Below, one piece after another: positions 11,286-24,276 of a DNA stretch of 64,000 bases. The notes beneath the pieces were generated by a model. That model made no database searches. It was not told the origin of the DNA and saw only the letters and a list, made by a program, of their open reading frames with translations. The stretch spans positions 186,001-250,000 of the forward strand of contig JABMLP010000009.1 in the NCBI GenBank assembly GCA_013176395.1, read 5' to 3'. A program made the translations under genes and the position numbers. The stretch is from Venturia oleaginea. Lineage: Eukaryota; Ascomycota; Dothideomycetes; Venturiales; Venturiaceae. Position 1 is the stretch's first letter. Every line of letters begins with the position of its first letter.

Positions 11286-13785
11286 TCATGAACGTAACGA
11301 ACGAATGTATGATTGTGACGATTACCACGAACTCGATGCTAGCTTACTGCTACTTGATTGATTCCATGCTGGCGAACAAGCGACGCCTGCTAACGGACGA
11401 TTTTGGCTCGACTTTGCAATCGCTCTGAGGATGCGGAGGCGCACGTTTTACGTACCACCATGCTCCGGTCTTGTATTCGTCAACTTGGGCGATACATTCG
11501 CTGGGTCAATGAACTTCGACCTTTCCCAAGTCTGGGGAGTAGAGATATCGCCTTGGTTGATGACGGGGTTCTGAGATACTTGGACAAAGATGTAATCTTC
11601 ATGCTCGAAGAGAGGTGGTTTTCTCTTGACGGTATCCCGCTGCATTGTATCGCATCGCAGCGTGGGAGAAGAGTGAGTCGAAGCGAAGCAGCGACGACCT
11701 GTAACAGTAACACCACGAAAAGGCAATCTGTCTGCATAGAATGTAATACAAAAGCATTGATTTAAAACGTATTCGTACCTTGAATCCAAATACAGGTAGG
11801 TAGGTAGCAAACTTCTCAAAACCGTGCTACTGGTATATATTAACGTGCTCGCAATCTCTATAATTCCGAGGGCGATTAAATAGCCTAGGTAAGTGTCTAA
11901 GATCGGATTAGAATAGCTAGATCCATGCCTCCTTAACACAAGCTACCAAATAAACAAATAAATAAATCCAGTTCCCCTGTCAAAGGATAGATCCTTTCTC
12001 AACTTATCCTGGATGGATTCTTAGCACTACCTGGTAGTTCTCACGTGCGCCTAGCAGGGATTATTCAGGGACCGTTTCACATGCGCTTCTACTCCTTTCT
12101 ATTCTCTTCTCAGGACAGCATGTCCTTTTCCTACTTGGAAGATTATATATACAAGTTGTTCTTCCTGTACCTACACTTTCTTCTTTGTACTTAGATACTT
12201 TGAAATACAAGCAGTCTTCTCTCACTTGCGAAACACCTTTGAGGGTTGAACTCTTACATCCCCCCCCCCCAAAAAAAATTAAAAAAAAATTAATTCTGTT
12301 AATCCTACTCCTATTATTTAAGTATGTAAACCATACCTTACCCACCCATCCCCATTCCTAAAGTCGTAAGCCTACTTAAAAAAGAGGTGCTAGGTACTTT
12401 GAAATTGAGATTAAGATTAAGATTGAAATTAAGAGTGAGGTTACGGTTACGAATAAATCCTCAATTAAATCATAATGAGTCTCAAGTTCGATGTTCCCTT
12501 TTCCTTCTCGACTTGGAAGAGATAGGAGTCTATATGAGTGAATCATAGTGGTATTGAACATACAATCGAGTATGGTCTTTGAGTCAAAGCCTCAGGTATG
12601 AAAAAGGATGGAACGATACCTCCTACTGTTACAGATCACCTCAAGACCGAAGAGCAGGGACAACGGGACTGCAGAGGATGGTTGGATAACAAGAAGTTGT
12701 TGTTAGGACTGATGTGGAGTGGAATCCGTTGGTCGCACAAGAGGGGACTGGTGCAACCAGGTCAGTCCTAAGAGAGAATAGTACGTGCAGGAGTCACGTG
12801 ATATTCCCACAGTTCCCACAGCACTTGGCATTGCCCACAGTTTGGGAAGTGTGGGAAGAGCCAAGAGGTGTGGGAATACACCTTGGCACCCAGAACCAGA
12901 AGGGTATATAGGGAGGACGTTGGACGGACTTTCCTTTCTCTCTTCGTGGTTATCTCATGTTATGTTTCTCACATAGGAGCTTCTTCAACCTACTACAGTA
13001 ACGACCGTTTACTTAGATACAATCAAGCACAAGTCATATGCACACGAAGCAAGCCCACCCCCAACCTTCATACTAACCGACAAGCGTTCAGGATTGATCT
13101 GAGGATCAAATCGGTTAGACGACAATTGAATTGGGAGATACATCGGACGGCTAGGATCTAGTGAGCCTCCAAAGAACCTGAGCAAGGGAAGGTACTTAAG
13201 GTAAGTACTTCCAGACTGATATTGCCCTTACCCCAAACCCGCGGACCAGAACAAGAGAACACAGGTGTCAAGAAGGTCTTGACATAATCAACTGTGTTGA
13301 GAAACGAGTTCCCCGTAACACCTACCTAGACGGAAAACCGCCCACCAGCATTGATGCTTTACTTCCCCGTCTCTTCATCATCCGAACATATCACTCTCAG
13401 AATCGAAACGGAAAATCGGACGCAATTATTCATGGGGACGATTTAAGAAATCGCATTTTAGTGACGAATGACTTCGATAAACGTTGCCTTTGCAATCCAT
13501 ATTGCTCATTCATACAACAAACCAACCAAACGCTCACAGAAAGCTTCACCAAACCATGAATCCTAACTAAGACCCAAGAGCACAACGACCAAGAATAATG
13601 GTACAAGAACACAGACAACACACCCCACACAAGCACACCACCGCTAGACGCAATAACCCCTCTTCTCCATCAGAGTCACGCAAACACAACCCCTCACCAC
13701 AGAACAGCATCACAAACACCATGTCGTCGCCAGTAACCATCTCAGCTCACCCTCTCACCTGCCAACTCCCTCCCATCCTCAAGGG
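11286..13785. other. Gene-free interval
   Basis: About 2.5 kb without a supportable gene. It contains a C10-A8-T2-A9 homopolymer block near 12260-12290, a GATTAA(A/G)-type imperfect repeat at 12405-12440, and the weak LTR candidate listed separately. Short open frames on both strands lack domains or matching splice sites. Confidence 0.5.
12701..13320. mobile_element. Possible solo LTR (weak)
   Basis: The segment begins TGTTA and ends TAACA, the short inverted termini typical of LTRs. It holds a TATA-like GGGTATATAGGG near 12903 and an inner inverted pair (TTAGGACTGA / TCAGTCCTAA, near 12703 and 12763). Against it: the flanking five bases (GTTGT and CCTAC) do not form a target-site duplication, and no primer-binding site, gag or pol sequence lies nearby. 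Treat it as a candidate only. Confidence 0.25.
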
Positions 13786-15465
13786 CTAATCAACCCCCGC
13801 CCAAAGATCCACCAGAATATTAACGGCAGCAACGACAATCTCCGCCGCGATCAACACAATAACAATCCACTCCAGATACTCTCCATGCGTATGACTAAGC
13901 TGATCCTTCAATACCGCAAGTAAATCAGCTATCACATCTAACCTCTCCGTCAACAGACCAACACGCTGATCCATTTCGAGGTAGGAACGGACGGCTTGGT
14001 AGATGGGGTCGAGTTGGGGTTCTGCCCACATGAGTTCGGGCGCGTCAAGGACGGAGCCTTGGAGGTGGATGTTGATACGGAGGATAAAGAGTTCGCCTGT
14101 TTTGAGTATGTCAGTTAGCTTGCTTGCTGTGCAGTAGAATAGTAAAAACGTACCGATTTGCATGTTTATCTGCTGGCGGGTCAGGTTTACTTTTCCTGTC
14201 GTTGCGATTTGGGCAGGGATTTCTTTCGTTGTTTCGATCGTGCCGTCGACTAGATCTTCGTAGAGGGATGTCTTTTCCAAAACATCAGCTGGAGATTCTC
14301 AGGTAACAATATCATCAGATCGACTGCTCACCTTGACGCTCTGTGCCAAAGCATGACTGATAGCCAACTTCGTCATGTAATTCTTCTTCTCCCGCAACGA
14401 AATGAAATCGTTGTATATCCTCGCCTGATATTCCCTCGTGTAGTAAAAGTTGAAGTCCTCAGTTTGAACATCATCCTTGTCCAATTTCTCAACCTCAAAT
14501 TTGGCCACCTCTTTCAGAAATCGGTGCTCTTGTTGTACCGTCATGCCCCAAATAACCAGTGTGCCGTAGCTGAACAGAAACACCTCAGGCGTGTGCACTT
14601 CTGTATCGAAGTCCAGACTATCGGGCATGGATCTCGAATAGGGATCGTCCTCGATTGGCATGGCGTGGTTAGGAACCAGTAATGGGCCATCTCCGATATC
14701 AAGTGAAAGATCACCACCAGAAGTATGCATATCAATCATGCCCTCTCTCCTCTGCTCATTGTGAGATTCTACCTCGACGGCCGAATCCGAAAACCTCCTC
14801 TGATGTATGGTCGAAGGCTCCGCGATTCCCCCAGGTCTCCTCTGATCATGTTCCGGGTTCGAATCGGTAGTCGCATAGTGATAAGGTGTGTATATACACT
14901 CATCAAACAACTTGGGTGCCGCACCTCTCAGCCTCAGTTTCCCCTTGAGGTAGCGCATCAGCTCGTCCATTCTGTAACTCCCAGCTGTGCAATACGCCGT
15001 TACACGAGGTAACCGTTTCCTATCCTCTTTCCCCAACCTCGCAGCATCTCTCCTCGCAGTCGGATCCTTGATACGGGTGAATTGTGCATAGACATCCCTT
15101 CCGCTCTCCTCATCAGGTCCGTCATCGCCATGCTCAGGATCAGGCAAGATCTTGAGTTTCTGGGCTGTCTTTGTTGTTCTTTGTGGACCGATCTTTTGAG
15201 CGGGTAAGGCAGGAAGGAAAGCGCCAGCAGCGCCTTGGCTGTGTCTCCGTCTCAGTTTGTCGTTGAGGGAGGCTAAGACTGGCTGACCTGATTGGGCCGT
15301 CGATCGCTGATTTGCTGGCGGCTGTCTCGGACCGGCGACTGCAGTGGAGGAACTGCTTTGGACGGTGGGGTTGAAGGTGACGGTTCTTTGAGGTTTCGAT
15401 GGGGGATTGGGTTGCGATTGGAGGCTGGGTTTAGGGATGAGCGGAGTTGCCTCAGTGGACGCCAT
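13786..15465 (-). CDS. RMD1/YagE (DUF155) family protein
   Basis: Member of the fungal Rmd1/Rmd8/Sif family carrying the DUF155 domain, related to human RMND1. Yeast members are named for meiotic nuclear division phenotypes; the molecular function is not established. Three exons on the minus strand (15465-14332, 14271-14154, 14096-13786) give 520 aa with consistent phases; the first acceptor is an unusual AAAAG. The N-terminal half is Pro/Ser-rich and basic. The conserved core starts near residue 155 (RVTAYCTAGSYRMDELMRYL) and includes DECIYTPYHY, FLFSYGTLVIWGM and, across the splices, SVKTSLYEDLVDGTI and NMQIGELFILRINIHLQGSV. The protein ends in a hydrophobic segment (EWIVIVLIAAEIVVAAVNIL), a probable C-terminal membrane anchor as in other family members. 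Confidence 0.88.
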
Positions 15466-15856
15466 TTTGGAATGACTGTGGTCTGGTGAGCAACTATTGA
15501 GCTTGTACTACCGCCTTCTGGTTAATTCAATAGTCGGTCTTCTCTCCATGTCGTTCTTGTGAAGTTGCATTTGCATTGCTGTGTTGGGTTGACAGGTCGC
15601 TGTCGGGCGGGTCAAAGCTTAAATCATGCTTGAAAAACCGAAGAATGACGGAACGGAACTGCACATCTCGCTTGCGAGAGGAGCCAAATAGGAATCCTGC
15701 ATTCTTATCCAGCCAAATAGGAATCACGCTTCGGACGAGTGCATTTCAAGTACAAGCACAAACATCATATTTTATTATCCAACCCGTCTACACCATACTC
15801 CAAAAACACACAAAACCCTCAAATCAAACCTATCTTCCTTCACTTTTCCTACACCA
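15466..15856. other. Intergenic spacer
   Basis: A 391-bp gap between two minus-strand genes. It must hold the promoter of the DUF155 gene and the 3' end signals of the next. A 15-base direct repeat (AGCCAAATAGGAATC) occurs at about 15683 and 15712. Nothing else is evident. Confidence 0.4.
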
Positions 15857-17215
15857 CTAAACATTTTCAGTCAAAAGCTGAACCTTGGCACATCTCTGTG
15901 CATCAACGCCCTGTCCAACAATCGTGTCCCACCAAAGCAACTGATAAGCAGCAGTACTCGGGTCCTTGCAAACCATCCAACTACCAAAGCGATCATTATC
16001 CCACCATAACTCTCCGTCAGCAATGGTCATCTTACTACTACCAGTCTCATCGCCCACCAAAACGGGCGACCAGGAATTCATATCGCGATCGAGGTCCATC
16101 TTGAACCCGGAGAAGGCGCAGCTGCCTTGCCAGATGGCCACGCTGGTAGTCGTGTAGTCGAAGTAGACTTGCGCTGCTGTGCTGCGGTTGGAGAGGAGCG
16201 TGGGCATCTGTGCCGGTGCACCTGATGAAGAGTTAGCAAGTATGAAGCAAGAGAAACAAGGGGCTTACCATAGGCAATGCTTTGAACATATAAGTTCTCA
16301 AACTCATCGTTGCCGTACATGACGTGAGTGCGTAGGTAAAAGGTATTTCCCTTGTGGTTCAATTTACCGCATGGCGCGAATGGAACTTTGCTGTTCACTG
16401 GACTGACCGAGGTAACTCGCGTACTTGTTGAGGCCGTTGAGATTGTAGATACCGTAGAGCTGCCCATGACTGTGGTGACTGGAGTGCTGGTCGTGAAGGA
16501 TACAGATGGTATCGAAACGCTCGTGACTGTCGAAGTTGGAGCGATAACCGTGACGGACGATTCTTCAATCGCGGTGCTTGAAACCGTGTCATCTGCAGTT
16601 ATAGTCCTCGTACTTACGGCAGTTAGAGTCGTCTGCACAGTCACAAAAGTCACAGAATCAGCAGTATTCGTAGTACTGTAGTTTGTCGTGTAAGAAGTAG
16701 CCGCGGTAGTCGAAGCAACCGAGCTGAGAGTCTCATTACTCGGAATGATGGCCATCAAGTTGAGATCGTTGCTGGCAAAACCAAGTTCGGTTTTGAGATA
16801 GCAAGGTCCATTGCCAGACCCTGGTCTCCAAACTGCCGCTATACAACCTGGAGATGAAGAGCAGGCGGCCGCACAGCCCTCGAGAGAGACAGCATAGTTT
16901 AAGCCGCCAACGTAGTTGAAGTAGTCCTTGTAGCATGAGACGGTGTACTGTTTCCCAGAAGGATCGTTGTATGGCTTTCTGTCATCGTCTGGGCAAGAAA
17001 TTTTTCCTCCGTCACTTGGCGTATACGTGGGCAATGTTGGTAGATCCGTGCTGGTTGCTTGAGGCTAAAATCGAACTCGTCAGCTGCTCCTACTCGCACT
17101 GTCATGGAACACTCACAGCTCTAGCCCTGAGAACGATGTCATCATTTTGTGGCCGGGCAAAGGCTCCATAAGCGGCCAGGGCTACAATCGCCGCTCTCCC
17201 CAGTCTTGACGGCAT
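15857..17215 (-). CDS. Secreted apple-like, Ser/Thr-rich wall protein
   Basis: Predicted secreted or cell-wall glycoprotein. Three exons (17215-17117, 17064-16269, 16221-15857) give 419 aa with matching phases; introns are 52 and 47 nt. The first exon encodes a signal peptide (MPSRLGRAAIVALAAYGAFA). Next comes a Cys-containing apple/PAN-like module about residues 49-122, with VSCYKDYFNYVGGLNYAVS, GCAAACSSSPGCIAAVW and GPCYLKTELG. A Ser/Thr-rich spacer of about 115 residues, probably heavily O-glycosylated, leads to a C-terminal domain of about 165 residues (PCGKLNHKGNTFYLRTHV, IADGELWWDNDRFGSWMVC). I know this domain only as an uncharacterised fungal family. No GPI-anchor signal is visible at the C-terminus. 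No enzymatic motif is seen; a role at the surface is inferred from composition. Confidence 0.82.
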
Positions 17216-17866
17216 GACTGTCAACAGAGGTCAAATTGAGACGAGAGTTGATCACGAGAGATTGAGGAACGAAATGAATCAAAGTCAAAAGGGGCAGCGA
17301 GAGTGAGAATATTGATGATAGAAAAATTTCCATCCATGGAAGCGCAAGCATGTTGTTGAACTACCGCTCAAGAATACTAGCGGCGATATGAGGTAATCCG
17401 TATGTAATGAGGACATAAACGTTGGATCCTGCCATGATGGTGTAGAGCGGTATTGTTAACAAGCTCGTGTCGAGAGAAATTGTCGTTTAGTGGTCAGAAT
17501 TGGACCAACGGCGAAGGGGGAAAGCGGAATAATGCGAAATGTTCGCAACTGACACTGAGCAAGAGAAGGCGGCAATTGCGTTGATTGAAAAGCGTTGTAC
17601 CAGAGCATTAGGTTCTGTCCGCGGAAATTGATGGTGACAGCGTACAGCCTTAATACCGTTTATATCCACGAGTCCACAACCTTCCAATAAAGAGGCGATG
17701 GTTACAAAGAAAGAGCCCTTTTGCAACTTCTGGATAATAATGTTGGTAACAATGTCCCTCTGCTGGGCGGGAAAACATGAACTGAAGTAGACATGCCAGG
17801 CTGGAGACTACAGAGTTAATACAAAACGGTATACGGTGAGGAATATACATCTCAATCCAACATTCT
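17216..17866. other. Intergenic spacer
   Basis: A 651-bp gap between two minus-strand genes. It holds the promoter of the apple-like gene on its left side. Open frames are short and overlapping, and nothing else is recognised. Confidence 0.4.
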
Positions 17867-20800
17867 CTATGTCGAGGGTTGTAAAGGTACTTGTTCCTCC
17901 TCAGGCTGTGATGAATCGTCGAGCCTTTTGTTCTTCTTCAAGACTGCCACCTCCAAGGCCTCCAGACGTTCTCGTGTGACTTTGATCGCTTCTTTCATTT
18001 GCCGCTCGCTCATATCCTCGCTGACAAGACGTTGCTCCATGTCTTTGGCTCTCTGTTTGCTCAACTTGTCAATACCATGCGATGTCAGAAAAGCAGGCGA
18101 AGGGCCATCAAGACCAACTCTTTCTTCCAACCACTTCCAAAGTTCTGATTCTTCGGTTCTCCACATCTCCTCGTATGCTGCTATCCTTTGCGGAGTCGGT
18201 AGCCCAGAGTAGCCAAGTCCGCTGCTCACTTTGGCTGGCGATCTCCACCACATTACGAAGATTGTGATGCTCAAAAGAGCGATGATAATAGCGGGGCTGA
18301 GGAGAGGTGCTACTGGACCAAGCAGACTTCGAAGAGGCTCGAGAAAACCCCAATCAGGCTCATTTGCCTTGGCTGCCGCGGTCGTATTGACGTTGTCCTG
18401 GAAGGAATTGGACTCGTCCATTGCGTCCTTTCTGCGCTTTCCACCTTTATTCTTGCCTTTAAGCCCCGCCTTCGACTTTTCTTTGACACTGACAGCGTTG
18501 CGCAAAGCAACAACGATATCCTTTGCGTATGCCATCTGACCATCGTTGGCACCTTTCTCGATGGGTCCTGAGCTGATGTTAGTCTCAACCACCAAAGTGC
18601 ACAAGCGCTATCTTGCCTTTCAACCAACTCTTGCCAGACCACTCAATTGCGCAAGTGGTAATGAGACGGGTGGAATTGCCAGATCCCCACATAAGACAGT
18701 ACCTAGTCTTGACCATAAATACATTGCCGCTGGGCACATCAGGATTTTGCGTTGAGCACGCCACTGTCACTGCTTTCTCAAGATCGAATTGTTCAAGATT
18801 TTGGCTGATCATGCACCTGGTTTGTTTGGGACCGATCGAGCCGCCGAGAGGCTTGATGTAGGAATAAGTCATAGACTTGCAATCCGCTCCCAATCCTTTC
18901 TTATCATCGTCCAATTGTAAATCCAGGGACTTCTGGTCTTCAATCAACCATCGTCGCATGAAAGCACTAGAAGCTGGTCCAAACATCAATGAATATATTT
19001 TGCCTAGCGGAGCTGGTATCGTCGTATCAATCAGGACCTTTTCGTGATGAGCGCTCTGGTCGCTACAATCGGTTGGTTCATGAGTTGCAGGTCCCGGGAA
19101 GTCAACCGTGACAATCGCTCCAGCAAGGGCGGAGTCCATTACATCGGCAGTTCTGCAAGCTCCGCCATTTGCAGGCGCTCCTACAGCAGCAGCTGAAGCT
19201 TTCCGGATAACAGCTTTGGTGGCATCGCCGATTTCGCTGCCAACAGTGCTAACGTCGTTGGCATCCATGAAGCTTCCGTCTCCCTCATCGTCGTCATCTT
19301 CTTCATCCTCATCATAGATCTCTTCCGAGGCGGAGCCGTCTTCGACTACCGAGCCAGCCTTTTCGGTCTTGTCGCCGGTACCTATGCCTTCTACAGGGGC
19401 GCCATTTAGCGAACTCTTCAGGTTTGGGTGGCTTATTTTCCATATACTTATGATCAAATCGTACGTCAAATCCCGGCTTAGCAAACTTGCGAAGACGTTG
19501 CGCGCCTGTAACGTTTGAATAACGATGCCGTTCTGAAAGATCATGGCGGTACTCTTCTTTTCAACAGAGATGACCTCGTCGAAGCTCATTACTAGATTGG
19601 TTACCCAGCCAAGAATGTTACTCGAGAAGCAGATGTGTCCTTCAGATATGTACAACCGCCCGTGAAGCAAAATCTCTCGCTGAAGAGCGGCGCTGTAATC
19701 TTCAATGAGGTAATCATCATCTGGCACACTTCGAAACAGATTGTGAAAGTCGCGATTTCGTTTTGGATTTGCGACCGCGAAACCAGTCAACCGTTGAGCA
19801 GTGGTGCCTCCAGGGCCTTGAATAAGCGGTGCAACTGCAATGCCAGTCGCCGCAGAGCTTCCGCGAGTTCTCCGCCGACGCCCGCTCAACCGACTTCGCA
19901 CACTACTGGCGCGTTTGGTACTGGAAGCCTCAGGCTCAGCAGGACGTCGTCCAGGTGTGTTCTCCTCTGCGGTACGCGTCGTCTCGGCCACGCTAGGAGT
20001 CACAGACCTTGGTTTCCCTGCGTCTGGCTTCTCACTGTAGGCAACTGATACTGCCCTTGCAGCAGCATCATCTTCTGCTTTGGCGGCCAGCTCATCATTG
20101 CGAATTCCTCCAACCAGATCGACGTTGGACGTCATTGGCGAGGCTTCCGAACTCTCGGAAATTCCCAAATGGCTCAAACTAAGGTTGCCAGATCCCAGTG
20201 TCTCGACTGCCAGCTGACGTCGTTCACCTGGCGGTGCAGGTTGTGTTTGACTCCCAGGGGGTAGGATCACTTCCTCGCCGCCCTCTTTGGTAAGGTCTGA
20301 AGAATCTGTGCCGCTTCTGCTTCTGGTATTTCCAGTGTTTGATGCAAGTGTATTCGAAAGAGAGTTCGCTGCGTTTTGCGCAGCCGAGAACATAGACGAG
20401 AAGAAACCTCCACCAGGGCCTTGGCCTACTTGACCCGCAACTAAACTTCCACCTGGTGTTTTGACTTCTTCTGGCGCAGGCGTCAAGGGTGCTGACACGG
20501 AACTGGACAGTTTACTTGGTATAAGAGTCGCTGATTTCTCGCGGCGATGCGCGGCTTGTGACTGTGAAGAGCTTGCCGTATCCAAGCCTAAATTTGATTC
20601 CTTCTCGAACGTGGCATCGGAGGAGAACGCACCGCCTGCAGTGGGACTGGAAGTTTGCCGTTGACGGCGATTATCTGTAGGAGTCGGAGGGGTAACGACT
20701 GTGGCTATTAAAGGTCCATGAATATTGGGAGGGGTAGCAGGAACAGTAGTAATGGGTCGCAGAGTTGCTGAGCTCTTTTTAGGGGATGGGGTCTGCTCCC

Positions 20801-21994
20801 CGGGTTCTTGCACGATTGATTGGTCGTCAAATACTTTTGCAGTTGGTACAAGGCTGCTTTTCGAGCTCGTGCTGTTCTTTCTTCCCTTGCCAGCCAGCAA
20901 ACTTCCCAGACCTCCACCTCCTCCTCCGTTCGATTGGTTCTTTGAGGTTTCACTCTCAGTCGAGAGCGTGGCTGTAGATGGTCTTTTGGAAGGTTTGAAA
21001 GCCTCCCTTAGTCTGCTCCCTGGTGAAGGACTTCGACGTTGTGTGCCAGTAGTTGGTGGAATCAAATTGTCTATTCCTCTGGATTGCAACGAGTCGCCGA
21101 GGGATTGTGAGCTGGGATTGGCAAAGCGGGTAGAGGTAGAGGTCGCCAGGGTTTCGGCGTTGATGAGAGGGGACGAAAGTGTCAAATAGCCGGCGTGGGA
21201 TTGGTGTGGTGATAATGTAGGTCTCGAGGGCCGACTTCTGTCAACGCGGTTGAGTTAGCGGAGGGTCGGGGTAGTGGTGGTGCGTGTAACTTCAGATGAC
21301 GTTGATGGCGGAACAAAGAGATGTTGGTGTATGGGACAGTAGCAGAAAAGGTCAGTTGTAGGAAAGGCAGCCAGGCCGGATGCGATTCTGATTATCTGGA
21401 CATAAGCTTAGGGTTGGGGGCGAAAGGATGTAGGAGGTTTGAGCTGGAGACTGCCAAGCTCTGAGGGCTGGGGCTGACGGCGAACTGTGAACAAATACGG
21501 GCGAACGCGAAGGGAAGCGACAAAGGAATGCATAGAGGGATGGTGATACGCAGTCAGTTACGGCAGGTGGTAATAGACAATGGACATTGGGCAACGGACT
21601 GGGCAACTCACATAGCTTCGCCCTCATCTTCTGTATAATCTTCGCTGCCTCCACCTAGGGGGCCCTCCGCAGAGGAATTATAGGCACCACGGAAGGGTTC
21701 ATTGCTCCCGCGGTAGTCATGCCCTCCGCTTGTCTCAGGATGCTGGATTGATGAAGAGCTTTCATTCTTGCCAATTCTTGTCCCCCGCCCTCCACTAAAG
21801 ACGTTTTTAAGTGCCGACGAGGACTCTGTGGAGCTCCTTCGCCGGCCATTGAGTGTCGGGATGATCCTTTCCAACGTTGCGCTGCTCGCGTCGGAGTCTC
21901 GTCTAGAGGTTGGTCTGCGGCCTCGTTTGAAGGTATCCTTGAATCCGGACCGACTCCATTTCGTAGAAGTGTCGTCTGTTCCTGCGACAGACAT
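17867..21994 (-). CDS. LAM-family GRAM/VASt sterol transfer protein
   Basis: Membrane-anchored lipid transfer protein of the LAM/GRAMD1 family, which moves sterols between the ER and the plasma membrane at contact sites. Three exons (21994-21612, 21237-18617, 18567-17867) join in frame to 1234 aa. The first intron is long for a fungus (374 nt); the phase match (2 to 2) supports it, but a missed small exon is possible. The second intron is GC-AG (49 nt), needed to read SWLKGPIEKG. The first 600 residues are Ser/Thr/Pro-rich and basic. The GRAM domain is about 618-730 (FHNLFRSVPDDDYLIEDYSA, LHGRLYISEGHICFSSNILG). The VASt/StART-like sterol pocket is about 835-1010 (VLIDTTIPAPLGKIYSLMFG, TYSYIKPLGGSIGPKQTRC). 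One transmembrane helix lies about 1086-1106 (LLSPAIIIALLSITIFVMWW). The C-terminal tail is coiled-coil-like. A single VASt and no BAR domain argue for the Lam5/Lam6-like group. Confidence 0.9.
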
Positions 21995-22425
21995 CTTTGG
22001 GAGTAAGACCTACTACTTCTACTATAGTAGTGGTGTAGCACAGGCAGGTTGGTCATGAGGCGAAGTGTAACATTATGAGAGTCTTGGAACGGCTCCTGCG
22101 TGTGTGAATTATTTGGATGGTGAGTGCATGTGGACTTGTATGTCAGTTGGAATGTTTGCTGCGCAGAATAATACGAAGGCGAAGGCGAAGGCGGCTCATT
22201 GCTTGTCTCTCAGGAATCAAGCTGCTGGTTTCGGACTAGCAATGAGCTCCGTCATGCCTCGATTCACGCCATCAATAATTCTACATACCACAGTAGTATG
22301 GTAATGGAACTGACCCGCCACTACTGCAACACCCCATGGGGAGATCAACGAAGATCATATCATGAATGCCCTCATGCACACATCTACTATTGATACCCAT
22401 ATCGAAACATTGCCATAGACGAATC
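21995..22425. promoter_or_regulatory. Divergent promoter interval
   Basis: A 431-bp gap between the LAM gene (minus) and the Atg38-like gene (plus); both promoters lie here. A short GAAGGC repeat occurs near 22172-22192. No further site is assigned. Confidence 0.4.
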
Positions 22426-24071
22426 ATGGAGAATGCACCTCTCACCGCCGCCCGCATCTTTGCGCGCAAAGCCGCCCTGGAGGCTCAGAAGGCTGAGATA
22501 AATCGGTCAAGCTTCGAAACAGCCAAAGAGCAGCATGAACTGGCAGCTGGGGAATTTGCGACCGCTAGGAGGGGGACACACGATCAAGAGGTGTGTCTGC
22601 GTCTGGAAGATGGCGCCAGAGCTAATATTCAGTCCTCCCCCAGGCTATTCGCATCCTCGAACTCCTCGAAGCCGAACATCGACACTTAGCAGAGCTTATC
22701 AAGCTCAGATCAGAAGGACCGCCTACTGCATCAAAGACAGCTCCAAACCATGGAGACGACTCCAAGCCTACACTATCGCGAGAAGCTTCGTCAGAGTCAG
22801 AAGCACCCATTACATCAACCGCCTCTTCTCGCACCACCTCTCCTGTTCGCACCCGCCGACCTCCCCGAGAAGTGTCCTCCTCTATAACGAACAATCTAGC
22901 TCGCCAGAGGAGAGGTCTTCCTGCGACACCCGACTTATCGACTCAGCATGCAGGAGGCCGCATACTGAGTCAAATCGATCGCCCAGGATATACGCAGCGA
23001 CATGTATCACCAGAAAGAGCAAGAATACCGCCTCCTGTTATCGATAGCCGGTCGGCAATATCTAAGCAAGAGGCTGTCGACGTTTCGAATGATAACACAT
23101 TTTCCAAATTCTACAGCAGCTATCAATATGTCTTCTCCAAGATCCCAGCACCCCTAATATTCGCAGGCTTTCCTCTCAATCCCGAACAACCACAGACGCC
23201 CGAGAACCCCATACCAGTAAAGAAGCCGGAGAGGGAGAAGACTCGTGCTCCGTCTTCTGATGATCCAGACTTCACAAAGATGTTTTCAAAAGCAGCAATG
23301 CGGGCCATACGGGACGACGTAGGTCCATCGTTCGGTCCTCAAGAGAGTTTTTATCTTGTACCACCAACTGGTGGCACAGTATCATATGCAGGCATACTCA
23401 GTGGTTCGGGAGGACGTCCAGGGACATCTCAAGGCATACCTGAAACTATCGAAGAAGACGCTGACGAATTCGTCGATGCACGCGAGAATCTTGGTCCACC
23501 CTCTCCACGATCACTACGTAACAGCAGGAAAGGTGTATCGCCATCTGCATCACGGGACGGTAACCGCAAACCCGCGAAGGAAACTCAACCTTCTGGTGGC
23601 ATGAAGACAATGGAAGAGTTGGAGTTGGAGAATGCCACTATGAGGAATTTACTTGATACACAGTCAAAGAGGTTACAAATGTGGGAGCTTTCTTCACAAA
23701 GTCAATCAATGGCACTGCAGCAAAGTATGCGTGCTGTCAGGCAGAGACCTGATTTACCAAGTATTATTTCCAATCCCTCAAATCTGGAACGCATGACCTC
23801 GAGAGACTCGACTGAAGGCGAAAGCGACGCGAAAGCCAAACTCAAAAGATTGGAGGATCTGCTCGAAGTGGAACGGGAGGAGAGGTTGACATTAGAGCAG
23901 AAGAATAAGAAGATGGAAAGTACAATTGGCAGGTATCGAGAACAGTGGGAAAGGCTCAAGGCTGGTGCGAGGAAGAAGGAGAGTGATAGAAAGGCCAATC
24001 TTGAAGCGAGAGGCAAGGCCGGGGAGAGTCCTGGGGATAGTGGGATTCAGGGGGAAGCCTCGGTTGGTTGA
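22426..24071 (+). CDS. Atg38/NRBF2-like MIT-domain protein
   Basis: Likely homologue of Atg38/NRBF2, the regulatory subunit of autophagy-specific PI3-kinase complex I (Vps34, Vps15, Vps30/Beclin, Atg14). Two exons (22426-22590, 22644-24071) give 530 aa; the 53-nt intron (GTGTGT...CCCAG) is phase 0. Residues 1-82 form an MIT-like helical hairpin (PLTAARIFARKAALEAQKAE; HELAAGEFATARRG; then, after the splice, AIRILELLEAEHRHLAELIK) matching the NRBF2 N-terminus in pattern. The middle is disordered and Ser/Pro-rich. The C-terminal third contains two coiled coils (MEELELENATMRNLLDTQSK and KLKRLEDLLEVEREERLTLE), as expected for the dimerising part of this family. Identification rests on pattern and architecture, so other MIT proteins remain possible. 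Confidence 0.7.
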
Positions 24072-24276
24072 TAAGTGATGGATGTGTTGCTGCTGTACAT
24101 AGTAGACGACGAGTCGTAGCGACCATACAGTATCTTATCCACCATCTACCTGCGAATCATTATCGGCCGACGAGTGGCAGCTAAATCGAGATAATCGAGG
24201 TGTTGGAACAAGAATTTGGTCGCGCAAACAACAAGCACAACTCACCTCTACAATCTATTCACCCAATTGAAGTACA

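Noticed and set aside
20725..21189. Plus-strand frame of 154 codons
   Set aside because: Antisense to the LAM gene's low-complexity N-terminal part.
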